From: Parvibaculaceae bacterium
GTDB taxonomy: Bacteria > Pseudomonadota > Alphaproteobacteria > Parvibaculales > Parvibaculaceae
Direction: 5' to 3'
DNA length: 64,000 bases
Assembly: GCA_028283765.1 (NCBI GenBank)
Contig: JAPWJY010000002.1
Location: 1 to 64,000, forward strand
The stretch's first letter is position 1. Each line of letters begins with the position of its first letter. This document shows positions 1 to 8,118 of the stretch, piece after piece. A program made the translations under genes and the position numbers. The notes under the pieces are model-generated. The model was not told where the DNA came from. It searched no databases and saw nothing but the letters and a program-made list of their open reading frames with translations.

Positions 1-1243
1 CCGCAAGCTTCGCGTCATAGGCCAGCATGGCGTCCAGCAGGACGTCGCAGCCTGCGGCGCAATCCTCCGGCGTGGCCGATTCCGCCTCATTGTGGCTGAG
101 ACCATTGAGGCAGGGCACGAAGATCATCGCCGTGGGGGCCACCTCGGCCAGATAGACCGAGTCGTGGCCCGCGCCCGACACGATGTCGCGCCAGGGCAGT
201 CCGCGCTCAACCGCCGACTGACGGACCATCTCGACGCATTCCGGCGCGAAGGCGACAGCGGGCGTGTAGATCACTTCCTTGAACGCCAGTTCCAGCCGGT
301 GCCGGGCCGCGATTTCCGTGACGGCACCAGCGAACTCGTCCGCCATTTCCGCCAGAATCGCATCGTCGGGATTTCGCAGGTCGACGCACATGAAGACCTT
401 GCCGGTGATGACATTGCGGCCGTTGGGCTCGGCGGTGATGAATCCCACCGTGCCGCGGCCGAGCGGACCCGCGCCCAGCGCGATCCGCTCGACAAGCTGG
501 ATGATTTCGGCGGCCCCCAGCAGCGCATCCTTGCGCGCCTCCATCGGCGTGGTGCCGGCATGGGCATCCTGCCCGGTCAGGCCGATTTCGTACCAGCGCA
601 TGGCCTGCGTGCCGGTGACGACGCCGATGGTCTTCTCCTCGTTTTCGAGGATCGGACCCTGCTCGATATGGAGTTCGAAGAAGGCCGAGACGGGACGCCC
701 GCCGACCGGGTCGCTGCCCTCATAGCCGATGCGCTGGAGCTCATCGCCGAGGGTCAATCCCCGCTTGTCGGTGCGGGCCTTGGCCTCATCCATCGAGATG
801 GTGCCCGCGAACACGCCGGAGGAAACCATGGCGGGCGAAAAGCGCGAGCCCTCCTCATTGGTCCAGACCGCCAGCTCGACCGGCGCGCGGGTGACATAGT
901 TCAGGTCATTGAGCGTGCGCATGACCTCAAGTCCCGCCAGCACGCCCAGCACGCCGTCGAACTTGCCGCCTGTCGGCACCGTGTCGAGATGGCTGCCGGT
1001 CATGATCGGCGGCAGGCTGTCGTCCGATCCGGCGCGGCGGGCGAAAATATTCCCCATCTGGTCGATGCGGATGGTGCATCCGGCCTCCTCGCACCATTTG
1101 ATGAAAAGGTCCCGGCCCTGCCGGTCCTCGTCCGTCAGGGCCAGACGGCAGACGCCGCCTTGCGGCGTGCCGCCGATTTCGGCCATTTCCATCAGGCTGC
1201 GCCACAGCCTGTCACCGTCGATCTTCAGATTTGTCGGTTTCAT
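1..1243 (-). CDS. M20-family N-carbamoyl-amino-acid hydrolase / beta-ureidopropionase-like (3' end off the left edge)
   Basis: Reading leftward from ATG at 1243, about 414 codons are open to the window edge, close to the usual 410-420 aa, so only the last few residues are missing. The M20 metal-binding segment SHLDTVPTGGKFDG puts H85, D87 and D96 in place. It is followed by the WTNEEGSRF catalytic-glutamate segment, the FELHIEQG motif and a late GAGHDS motif, the set seen in L-N-carbamoylase, beta-ureidopropionase and allantoate amidohydrolase. Known family reaction: hydrolysis of an N-carbamoyl amino acid to amino acid, CO2 and ammonia in the cytoplasm. Its start overlaps the stop of the preceding guanidino-modifying gene by ATGA, so the two are probably translationally coupled. 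Inference: it removes the ureido group made by its neighbour. The exact substrate cannot be read from sequence. Confidence 0.88.
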   Translation of the reverse strand, partial: MKPTNLKIDGDRLWRSLMEMAEIGGTPQGGVCRLALTDEDRQGRDLFIKWCEEAGCTIRIDQMGNIFARRAGSDDSLPPIMTGSHLDTVPTGGKFDGVLGVLAGLEVMRTLNDLNYVTRAPVELAVWTNEEGSRFSPAMVSSGVFAGTISMDEAKARTDKRGLTLGDELQRIGYEGSDPVGGRPVSAFFELHIEQGPILENEEKTIGVVTGTQAMRWYEIGLTGQDAHAGTTPMEARKDALLGAAEIIQLVERIALGAGPLGRGTVGFITAEPNGRNVITGKVFMCVDLRNPDDAILAEMADEFAGAVTEIAARHRLELAFKEVIYTPAVAFAPECVEMVRQSAVERGLPWRDIVSGAGHDSVYLAEVAPTAMIFVPCLNGLSHNEAESATPEDCAAGCDVLLDAMLAYDAKLA

Positions 1244-2112
1244 AGGGCATCTCGCTTCAGGGCCTGGGACAGGCAGTGGGGGCCACCGCCGCCGAGCGTG
1301 AACATGGAGAGATCGGGATCGAACACCTCGATGCCGTGCGCGCGCATCCGGGGATTGAGATCGGTGTTCGCCAGCGTGGAGAGCACACGGTCGTTCCCGA
1401 GGCTGACGATATTGCAGCCGAGCGCCATCGAATCCTTGTAGGAAACGGGGATAATTTCATATCCCTTCGCCTTCAGCAGGTCGATGAACCAGGGCTGGTG
1501 CGCATCCTCGACAACGGCGACGAGCTTGTCGTTGATAAAGCCGACCGAAACGTCGAGATGCACGAAATAGGGCGGGAACGGCACGGCATAGGCTTCCCAG
1601 CCTTCCTTGCGGAACCAGCTGCAAACCTGCTCGGCGCCCGCCTGCTCGGAGCGCTCGCCGCCATAGCCGCAGAGCACGAAACCGGGCTTCACCACCATGA
1701 AATCGCCACCCTCGAAATGGCCCGCCGTGACCATGTTCCAGATCGGAATATTGTGTTCCTGATAGAATTTGAAGGTGAGCGCGTAATCCCCGCGCCGGTA
1801 GACCGTCTGCAGCATGGTGATGACCGCGCCGAACGGCGTCATCACGCTCGAGTCCCGCGCGAACACGCTGTATTTCAGTTCCGGCTGGGCATTGAGCAGA
1901 TGGGTCTTCACCCCCGCATGTTCATAAATATCCACCATTTCGCGGTGCTGGCTCATCGCCGCCTGCGCGTCGAACCTGAGCCCCAGCGCAAGCGTCTGGC
2001 GCGCGACGGCGCTGACGGGCCGCCATTCGAAATAATCGGGTGCCCCCAGCAGCACATGGCGGAGCACGCCCGTTTCGGAATCGAGCCCCCAGGGAATATT
2101 GGCCTCACTCAT
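1240..2112 (-). CDS. Guanidino-group-modifying enzyme (amidinotransferase / dimethylargininase-like hydrolase)
   Basis: 290 aa, a single beta/alpha-propeller domain of the guanidino-modifying enzyme superfamily (arginine deiminase, DDAH, amidinotransferases). Visible landmarks are FARDSS near residue 85, EGGDF near 155, HLDVSV near 205 and a C-terminal GGGGPHC with candidate nucleophile Cys280. The catalytic Asp/Glu, His and Cys are therefore all present. Members either hydrolyse a guanidine to a ureido product or transfer an amidino group. The short length and the adjacent carbamoyl hydrolase favour a deiminase-type hydrolase, but this is inference. The gene overlaps both neighbours by ATGA (2109-2112 and 1240-1243), so it sits in the middle of a tightly coupled operon. 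Substrate unknown; arginine, agmatine, guanidinobutyrate or guanidinopropionate are possibilities. Confidence 0.85.
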   Translation of the reverse strand: MSEANIPWGLDSETGVLRHVLLGAPDYFEWRPVSAVARQTLALGLRFDAQAAMSQHREMVDIYEHAGVKTHLLNAQPELKYSVFARDSSVMTPFGAVITMLQTVYRRGDYALTFKFYQEHNIPIWNMVTAGHFEGGDFMVVKPGFVLCGYGGERSEQAGAEQVCSWFRKEGWEAYAVPFPPYFVHLDVSVGFINDKLVAVVEDAHQPWFIDLLKAKGYEIIPVSYKDSMALGCNIVSLGNDRVLSTLANTDLNPRMRAHGIEVFDPDLSMFTLGGGGPHCLSQALKRDAL

Positions 2113-2723
2113 GACAGAACCTCATAATGCGCCTCGACCGGCGCGCCGGCATTGATGCAGACGATGTCTTGCGGACAGGCGGAAAAGACGACGACGCAAT
2201 CCATCTCCGCGCGAAACAGCACGTGATCGCCGGGTTTTGAAACCGGCTCCTTCCATTCGATGTCGCCTTGCGGCGTGAAGGGAATGTTCATCCACAAATT
2301 GAAGGGCGAGGGCACCTCGGGCGCTTCCAGTCCGAGATCGGCCAGCCCGTTGCGCAGATTGTCGGCGCAATTGTCGTGGAAATCCTCCACGCCCAGCCCC
2401 TGATAGCGATAGATGTCGCAGGCCGCGATCAGCGTGTCATGGATGCCGGGCGAGCTATCCTCCAGCAGGGTCAGGATGGGTCGCCGCCGGTTCGTCACCA
2501 GCACGTCGCCGGGACGCGGAATAATCCGGTCGATGGCGGCGCGCATATGCTCCATCGACAGAAACTCGCTGAGATCGTGCAAGTTGAAGGCCCATGTATC
2601 CACGACCTGATGGCCATGGGTGTTGATGACCCGGATGGTCTGGCCCCTGGCCAGTTTCGCGGCCCGGCCCTTTCGAGGGGGAATCCGGCAGAGCCCGCCC
2701 CTATCGCCCTCATGTCCACTCAT
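2109..2723 (-). CDS. DUF1989 / urea carboxylase-associated family protein
   Basis: 204 aa, essentially all one DUF1989 domain. The conserved pattern is clear: VVDTWAFN near residue 40, the LSMEHMR segment, NRRRPILTLLEDSSPGIHDTLIAACD in the middle, then DNCADN, NLWMNIPF and FSACPQDI. The Cys and His positions in these motifs are those thought to bind metal. Two DUF1989 paralogues encoded with 'urea carboxylase' have been shown to act as carboxyguanidine deiminase in guanidine breakdown. Only one copy is present here and no carboxylase is in view, so the same reaction should not be assumed. It lies 45 bp after the SDR gene and overlaps the guanidino-modifying gene by ATGA, which points to a role in the same nitrogen-compound pathway. 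Confidence 0.85.
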   Translation of the reverse strand: MSGHEGDRGGLCRIPPRKGRAAKLARGQTIRVINTHGHQVVDTWAFNLHDLSEFLSMEHMRAAIDRIIPRPGDVLVTNRRRPILTLLEDSSPGIHDTLIAACDIYRYQGLGVEDFHDNCADNLRNGLADLGLEAPEVPSPFNLWMNIPFTPQGDIEWKEPVSKPGDHVLFRAEMDCVVVFSACPQDIVCINAGAPVEAHYEVLS

Positions 2724-2768
2724 ACCGTCACCTTCTCCTCAATATCGGCCAATTCCACGCCTCGCGCT

Positions 2769-3509
2769 TCACATGGCCGCGCCGCCATTGGCGCCGATGG
2801 TCTGTCCGGTGATGTAACTGCCGCCCGGCCCGACCAGAAAGCGGATCACGGCGGCGATTTCCTGCGGCTGGCCGATCCGGCCCAGCGGATTGCCCGCAAG
2901 CTCCGACGCCTTGAGATCGTCGGGCGTCGCCTTCCAGCCCAGCAATGGCGTATCGACCGGCCCGGGCGCGATGGCATTGACGAGAATGTCCGGCCCGAAC
3001 TCGCGCGCCCAGCACCGTGCCATGGCCGCCGCCGCGCTCTTGCTTGCGCAATAGGCGGCATGGCCCTCGCGGCCAAGCTGGGCCAGTTCCGAACTGGTGG
3101 TGATGATCCGTCCACCCCGCCCAAGCCGGCGCATCGCGCGCACGGTTTCCCGCACGATCAGGAAGGTGCCGGAGACGTTGATGTTGAGAATGCGGTTGAA
3201 ATCCTCAAGCGAGGTTTCAAGCAGCGGCGCATATTCGAAGATGCCCGCCAGATGAGCCAGAATGTCGATGCCGCCGAAGCGCTCTTCCACGGCGGCCACG
3301 CCCGCTATCACCGAAGCCTCGTCGGTGACATCGACCCGGAAGGCGGCGGTATTCCCGCTCTCGAAGCCCTCGGCCGTCTCTGCGGTGTCGACCCGGTCGA
3401 ACAGGGCAACCTTTGCCCCCGCCGCCACAAGCGCCTGCGCCGTTGCCCGCCCGATGCCGCTGGCCGCGCCGGTGACGATCGCGACCTTGCCGCCGAGTTC
3501 AGCGCCCAT
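2769..3509 (-). CDS. Short-chain dehydrogenase/reductase (SDR)
   Basis: 246 aa classical SDR. The N-terminal cofactor motif TGAASGIG is at residues 14-21, an acidic residue follows beta-2 (ALFDRVD, suggesting NAD preference), the NAG-like motif reads HLAG, and the catalytic Ser and Tyr-Lys are seen as TTSSE and YCASK. It ends in the usual GANGG segment. The family oxidises alcohols or reduces carbonyls. It is the first gene of a leftward operon with DUF1989, the guanidino-modifying enzyme and the M20 hydrolase, and diverges from a LysR regulator 128 bp away. Inference: it oxidises an alcohol or hydroxyl intermediate of the same compound. Confidence 0.88.
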   Translation of the reverse strand: MGAELGGKVAIVTGAASGIGRATAQALVAAGAKVALFDRVDTAETAEGFESGNTAAFRVDVTDEASVIAGVAAVEERFGGIDILAHLAGIFEYAPLLETSLEDFNRILNINVSGTFLIVRETVRAMRRLGRGGRIITTSSELAQLGREGHAAYCASKSAAAAMARCWAREFGPDILVNAIAPGPVDTPLLGWKATPDDLKASELAGNPLGRIGQPQEIAAVIRFLVGPGGSYITGQTIGANGGAAM

Positions 3510-3637
3510 TCACAACTCCCTGCACACTACTCCACCAGCCTCCTCCAAATTCATATCGAAATAAATGTTGATTATTAGAAGGATACATTGAACATCATAA
3601 ATGAATTGCCATGGGCCGCAGCGGCCCGGAGGAACCC

Positions 3638-4561
3638 ATGCGGCGGCTGGACAATATCGACCTCAGATTGCTGCGCGTCTTCGTCACGCTGGTCGAGGCG
3701 GGAAGCTTCGCCGACGCCCAGATCGCACTCAATCTTTCCCAGTCCACCCTCAGCACCCATCTCGCCACGCTGGAGAAGAAGCTGGGCGGCACGCTCTGCA
3801 TCCGGGGGCGGCGCGGCTTCAAGCTGACCTCCTTCGGCGAGGCGACATGGACCGCCGCCCAGAAGCTTTTCACCGACATCGACTCGTTTCAGGAGCGCGT
3901 GGGCGAGCATAACGGCCAGCTTGTCGGGCGGCTGCGCGTGGGCGTGGTGGATGGCATCGTCACCAATCCGGTGCTCGGGCTCCAGCACGCCATCCGGCGC
4001 TATGTCGACAAGGCGGAAAGCGTCTATATCGACCTTGAACTGGGCACGCCCCATCTGCTGGAGCAGGCGGTGGCGGATGGCCGCCGCGACGTGGTGATCG
4101 GCCCTTTCTCGCAGAAGGCCCCGGGCGTCACCTATGTGGCGCTGCACCGCGAGCCCCAGCGGCTCTATTGCGGCAGGGGACATGAACTGTTCGGCCTCCC
4201 GGCCAGGAACATCACCTCCGCCATGATCGAGCAGTCGCTGTTCTCGGTGCGCGCCTACCGCCAGCTCGACGATCTCTACCGGGTCGACCATCCCCGCGCG
4301 AGCGGGCAGGTGGTGCAGATGGAAGCGCAGGTCATGATGATCCTGTCGGGCCGCTTCATCGGTTTCCTGCCGGGCCATATCGGCGACGTCTGGCTGGCGC
4401 AGGGGCAGATGCGGGAGATAAAGCCTGAAACCTACCAGTTCCTCTCCACCCATTTCGCCGCCTACCGGCGCAGCGACGCCAGCCGGCCGGTCATCCGTTC
4501 CTTCGTGCGCGAACTCAGCCAATATGCGGGCGAAATGCGCAAGACAGCAGACGCGGGCTGA
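3638..4561 (+). CDS. LysR-family transcriptional regulator
   Basis: 307 aa. The N-terminal winged helix-turn-helix covers residues about 5-65 (LDNIDLRLLRVFVTLVEAGSF, then ...LSQSTLSTHLATLEKKLG), followed by a LysR substrate-binding domain. The ATG at 3638 is chosen because GGAGGA lies 4 bp upstream; an in-frame ATG at 3611 has no such site. It is divergent from the SDR-DUF1989-guanidino operon, the usual arrangement for a LysR activator of the opposite operon. The 128 bp between them is AT-richer (about 3540-3605) and probably holds both promoters. A second LysR gene follows 13 bp later. The effector is probably a pathway intermediate (inference). Confidence 0.9.
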   Translation: MRRLDNIDLRLLRVFVTLVEAGSFADAQIALNLSQSTLSTHLATLEKKLGGTLCIRGRRGFKLTSFGEATWTAAQKLFTDIDSFQERVGEHNGQLVGRLRVGVVDGIVTNPVLGLQHAIRRYVDKAESVYIDLELGTPHLLEQAVADGRRDVVIGPFSQKAPGVTYVALHREPQRLYCGRGHELFGLPARNITSAMIEQSLFSVRAYRQLDDLYRVDHPRASGQVVQMEAQVMMILSGRFIGFLPGHIGDVWLAQGQMREIKPETYQFLSTHFAAYRRSDASRPVIRSFVRELSQYAGEMRKTADAG

Positions 4562-4574
4562 AGGGAGGAAGATC

Positions 4575-5531
4575 ATGGGCATCGAAGACAAGCTGCTGCA
4601 ACAGCTCGACCTCAACCTGCTGCGCACCTTCCACGAGATCGTGCGCCGGGGCGGCATCGGTGCCGCGGCCCGCGTGCTCAACCGCCGCCAGCCCGCCATC
4701 AGCCTCGCCCTGAAGCGGCTGGAAGACCATTTCGGCACCGCCCTTTGCATCCGCTCCCATCAGGGCGTCAGCCTGACGCCTGCGGGCCGCGTGCTGGCGG
4801 ACACCTGCGCCCAGATATTCGAGGACCTTCGCCGCGCGCCCCATGCCGTCGCCCAGGCCACCGGCGCGATCGAAGGCCATATCAATATCCGTCTCATTTC
4901 CAGCATCGTCTGCCCGGAACTGGATGAATCCATCGCCTCCCTGCATCGCCGTCACCCCGGCGTCGAGTTCCGCCTTGAGGTCAGCCCGTGGCGTCCCATC
5001 GTTTCATCGGTTTCCCGGGGCGAGGCGCCCATCGGCATCGCCTGCGACAGCGCCCCCCGCCCGGAACTGCGCTACGAGCCCCTGATCCGCGAAACCCAGC
5101 AGCTTTATTGCAGCCGCTGGCACCCGCTTTTCGGCCGCCAGATCAATGATCCCGGCGTGCTCGCGGGCGAGCGCTTCGTCACCACCGGCGCGGATGAGCC
5201 AGACGACGTGCGCACCTTCCGCCAGCGCTACGGGCTCGGCGCGCGCGTCTCGGGCGAGGCCCAGGACCTTGAGGAGGCCAAGCGCCTGATCCGCAACGGC
5301 GTCGGGCTGGGCTTCCTGCCCATCGTCGTCGCCGGGCATGACGGTAACCGCGACCGGCTCTGGCCGCTGCTGCCGCCGGGCCTGCTGCCCGGCTATCACG
5401 TCTATCTGATCACGCGCCCTTCTGTTTCCCCGGACCTCGTCAGCCAGCTCTTTCTGGACGAAATCCGCCGCCGCCTGCTGGCGAGAGGCGCACCCGGCCA
5501 GGTCATTGATATAATCAATGATCCTGATTGA
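4575..5531 (+). CDS. LysR-family transcriptional regulator (second, tandem)
   Basis: 318 aa. The winged helix at about 10-70 contains LDLNLLRTFHEIVRRGGIGAAARVLNRRQPAISLALKRLE, and the LysR co-inducer-binding fold follows. The start at 4575 is set by the strong GGGAGGA site 7 bp upstream. It lies 13 bp after the first LysR gene and reads in the same direction, so they are probably co-transcribed. The two proteins share their overall layout, including an RETQQLYCSRWHPLFG-type segment matched by REPQRLYCGRGHELFG in the first, so they look like diverged tandem paralogues. They may respond to different intermediates or form a cascade (inference). Confidence 0.9.
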   Translation: MGIEDKLLQQLDLNLLRTFHEIVRRGGIGAAARVLNRRQPAISLALKRLEDHFGTALCIRSHQGVSLTPAGRVLADTCAQIFEDLRRAPHAVAQATGAIEGHINIRLISSIVCPELDESIASLHRRHPGVEFRLEVSPWRPIVSSVSRGEAPIGIACDSAPRPELRYEPLIRETQQLYCSRWHPLFGRQINDPGVLAGERFVTTGADEPDDVRTFRQRYGLGARVSGEAQDLEEAKRLIRNGVGLGFLPIVVAGHDGNRDRLWPLLPPGLLPGYHVYLITRPSVSPDLVSQLFLDEIRRRLLARGAPGQVIDIINDPD

Positions 5532-5605
5532 CCGTTTGCGGCTTCTGGATATGGCCGGATTGGGAAAGGATGAGGAATCTCGTTTTCCTTATCGATGGAC
5601 GGTCC

Positions 5606-6397
5606 ATGAGCATCCCTCTTCACAAGCTTGGCGGTCTCTGGCGGCGTTCCCTGATCGCCTGGCCTGACGGGCGGGAGGATCGCTCGACCAGCGTCTTCTG
5701 GTTGCAGGGCCCCCGGCACTATATCGACCTGCGCCAGCCAGCAGGCCGCCCCTCCTTCGAGACGGCCACCTGCCTCGATGCGCTTGACCGCGATCAGGTC
5801 GGCTGGCTTGCCGGACAGGAAGGCTTCGCCGGGCTTTTCAGCATTGAAGACGGCATCGGCGAATGGCAGCGCGCGCTCGATTTCCAGCCATGGAGCGGCA
5901 CGGCGGACAAGGGCACCCTGGCCTTCGAGGGCGATGTGCTGGTCGAGAACGGCATCGCCATTCCCTATCTCGAACACTGGCATCAGGCGCTCAGCCCCGC
6001 GCCGGCCACCGCCTTCGTGCTGGAAGAGGCCGGCACCGGCCGCAAGGGCTTTCTCGTTCGCCATGGCGACAGCTTCATGTATGCGCGCGACCGCGCCGTG
6101 ACGCTGCCGCTCCCCGGCGCGGACAACTCGCCCATGGAGGCTGCCTCCCTCAAGGCCATCGTCGCGGCGGCTCCTTTGGCCGAGGCCCGCGCCATGATCG
6201 ATTGCGAAATCTCGTTTGGCGAAATCGGGGCGGATGGCTGGCGCATCGCCCACTCCAGCCTGCCTTTCCGCGAGGGTACGCCGCTCGCCCCGGACATCGA
6301 CGTGGCATCCCGGACGCTCTCCATCGCGGACATATCCGCTGATGGAACGCCGCAACGTCGCCTGTGGAAGATCACGGATCAGGAGGAACGCGCATGA
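5606..6397 (+). CDS. Unrecognised cytoplasmic protein, Trp-rich, in the LysR/2OG-oxygenase operon
   Basis: 263 aa from the ATG at 5606; in-frame alternatives are ATG 5570 (preceded by GGGAAAGG) and TTG 5528, which would overlap the upstream LysR stop. No signal peptide or membrane segment is seen. The sequence has recurring aromatic motifs (GLWRRSLIAWPDG, VFWLQGPRHYIDLRQP, YLEHWHQALSP), suggesting a beta-rich fold. The WLQ...YIDLR pattern faintly recalls the fungal Hri1 group, but I would not assign it. Its TGA stop overlaps the next gene's ATG, so it is coupled to the 2OG-Fe(II) oxygenase. A binding or accessory role for the oxygenase is possible but untested. Confidence 0.7.
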   Translation: MSIPLHKLGGLWRRSLIAWPDGREDRSTSVFWLQGPRHYIDLRQPAGRPSFETATCLDALDRDQVGWLAGQEGFAGLFSIEDGIGEWQRALDFQPWSGTADKGTLAFEGDVLVENGIAIPYLEHWHQALSPAPATAFVLEEAGTGRKGFLVRHGDSFMYARDRAVTLPLPGADNSPMEAASLKAIVAAAPLAEARAMIDCEISFGEIGADGWRIAHSSLPFREGTPLAPDIDVASRTLSIADISADGTPQRRLWKITDQEERA

Positions 6398-7440
6398 ACA
6401 CGGCAACCGCCTTCACCTCGCTTCCGGTCATCGACATCAGCGCGCTTTATGGCAATGATCCCGCCGCCCAGCGCCGCGTGGCGGATGAGCTCGGCCATGC
6501 CGCGCGCCATGTCGGCTTTCTCTATGTCACCGGCCACACTGTACCCGAGGCCGTTTTCGACGAGATGCTGGCGGCGACACGCGCCTTCTTCGCCCTGCCT
6601 CTTGAAGAGAAGATGAAGGTCTATATCGGGTTTTCGACCAACCATCGCGGCTATGTGCCGGAAGGCGAGGAGGTTTTCGCCGGTGGCACCAGGGACAAGA
6701 AGGAAGCCTACGACCTCTCGATCGACCTCTCCGCGCAGGATCCGGATTATCTGGCGGGCAACCGGCTTCTCGGACCCAACCAGTGGCCCGGCACGCCCGG
6801 TTTCCGCGAACCCGTCTCGGCCTATTACAACGCCACCTTCGAGCTGGGCCGCACGCTCTTCCGGGGTTTCGCCATGGCGCTCGATGAAGCGCCGGATTAT
6901 TTCGACAAATATATCACCCGGCCGCCGAGCCAGCTTCGCCTCGTTCACTATCCCTATGATGGCGAGGCCAGCGACAGCGTGGGCATCGGCGCGCATACGG
7001 ATTATGAGTGCTTCACCCTGCTGCGCGCGACCACGCCGGGCCTTGAGGTGATGAACAGCAAGGGCGAGTGGATCGACGCGCCGCCGGTGCCGGGGGCCTA
7101 TGTCATCAATATCGGCGACATGCTGGAGCTGTGGACGAACGGGGAATTTCTCGCCACCTCGCACCGCGTGCGCAAGGTGAAGGAGGAGCGCTATTCCTTC
7201 CCGCTGTTCTTCAATGTGGACTATTACACGAAGGTGATGCCGCTCGCGAAGCTGCAAAAGCCGGGCGAGCCGGAGCGCACGCCCCTGATCGCCGGCGAGC
7301 ACCTGTTCGCCCAGACCGGGCAGAGCTTCACCTATCTGAAAAAGCTGATCGCCAGCGGAGAGTTGCGCCTGCCTGAAACAGCGGTTGCCCTTTCCTCTTT
7401 CGGGGCGGAAGCGCGGCTGAACGAGAAGGCAAAGGCGTAG
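6394..7440 (+). CDS. Isopenicillin-N-synthase-like 2-oxoglutarate/Fe(II) oxygenase
   Basis: 348 aa. The N-terminal DIOX_N region begins LPVIDISALYG. The double-stranded beta-helix holds the iron ligands H201-x-D203 (in GIGAHTDYECF) and H257 (SHRV), plus the R266-Y-S268 motif that binds the 2-oxoglutarate carboxylate. Start chosen at 6394, with AGGAGGAA upstream and an ATGA overlap with the preceding gene. Relatives hydroxylate or cyclise small molecules; ethylene-forming enzyme and plant homoarginine hydroxylases of this superfamily act on guanidino amino acids and release guanidine. A link to the guanidino-processing operon next door is therefore attractive, but it is inference. Confidence 0.87.
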   Translation: MNTATAFTSLPVIDISALYGNDPAAQRRVADELGHAARHVGFLYVTGHTVPEAVFDEMLAATRAFFALPLEEKMKVYIGFSTNHRGYVPEGEEVFAGGTRDKKEAYDLSIDLSAQDPDYLAGNRLLGPNQWPGTPGFREPVSAYYNATFELGRTLFRGFAMALDEAPDYFDKYITRPPSQLRLVHYPYDGEASDSVGIGAHTDYECFTLLRATTPGLEVMNSKGEWIDAPPVPGAYVINIGDMLELWTNGEFLATSHRVRKVKEERYSFPLFFNVDYYTKVMPLAKLQKPGEPERTPLIAGEHLFAQTGQSFTYLKKLIASGELRLPETAVALSSFGAEARLNEKAKA

Positions 7441-7452
7441 TCAGGCTCCGGT

Positions 7453-8064
7453 TCAGGCGCGGCCTATGCCCAGATGATCCCAGACGATGGTCCGCGCATC
7501 GGCCATCAGTTCCTGGATGTCGCTCCAGGGCCGCGTCATCGAGACCATATAGAGGCCGTCGAGATAGGCCGAAATGAAGATGGCGCTCTTGAGCGGATCA
7601 ACCTTGCGGAAAGCGCCGGATTGGATGCCCGCCTCGATACAGGAAAACAGGATCTCGCGCTCCTGCCCGTAGAGCGTCCTGATCTGCGCGTCGATGGGGG
7701 CCTTGCCCGGCGTGGAAAAGCTGTAGTCGATGATGATCTTCACCATCTTCTGCAAGGTCGGGAACAGTTCGAGATTGATCTTGAACCATTCGTCCAGTGA
7801 CTGCACCGGATCGGTAATCACGTTGGTCCGCGTGCGATAGCGCTCCAGCGCGCCCTGGATAGCATATTCGATCGCCGCCTCGAACAACACTTCCTTGCTC
7901 TGAAAATAATAGTAGATCAGCGCCACGTTGACGCCGCAGGCGGCCGCGATCTCGCGGATCGTCACGCCGGAAAAATCCTTCCGCGCGAAAAGCTCCAGTG
8001 CGGTCAGCAAAATATCGTGCGACCGGATTTCGGGCGCCAGCCTCCGGGGCGTTTTTCTGGGCAT
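7453..8064 (-). CDS. TetR/AcrR-family transcriptional regulator
   Basis: 203 aa from the ATG at 8064 (MPRKTPRR); a TTG at 8100 would add 12 residues. The N-terminal helix-turn-helix reads ILLTALELFARKDFSGVTIREIAAACGVNVALIYYYFQSKEVLF, a textbook TetR pattern. The C-terminal ligand-binding half is helical, with no family-specific motif I recognise. It is 54 bp downstream of the ABC ATPase gene on the same strand, so it may be the last gene of the transporter operon. It converges on the 2OG oxygenase, whose stop is 12 bp away. It likely represses the transporter or itself. Confidence 0.87.
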   Translation of the reverse strand: MPRKTPRRLAPEIRSHDILLTALELFARKDFSGVTIREIAAACGVNVALIYYYFQSKEVLFEAAIEYAIQGALERYRTRTNVITDPVQSLDEWFKINLELFPTLQKMVKIIIDYSFSTPGKAPIDAQIRTLYGQEREILFSCIEAGIQSGAFRKVDPLKSAIFISAYLDGLYMVSMTRPWSDIQELMADARTIVWDHLGIGRA

Positions 8065-8118
8065 GTGGGTGATCGCCGCCTGACTTCTGATCTCGATCAA
8101 CGCACTATAGAGGGCACC

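Noticed and set aside
92-1441. 449-codon open frame on the plus strand
   Set aside because: Antisense to the M20 hydrolase and the guanidino-modifying gene; the minus-strand frames carry intact catalytic motifs.
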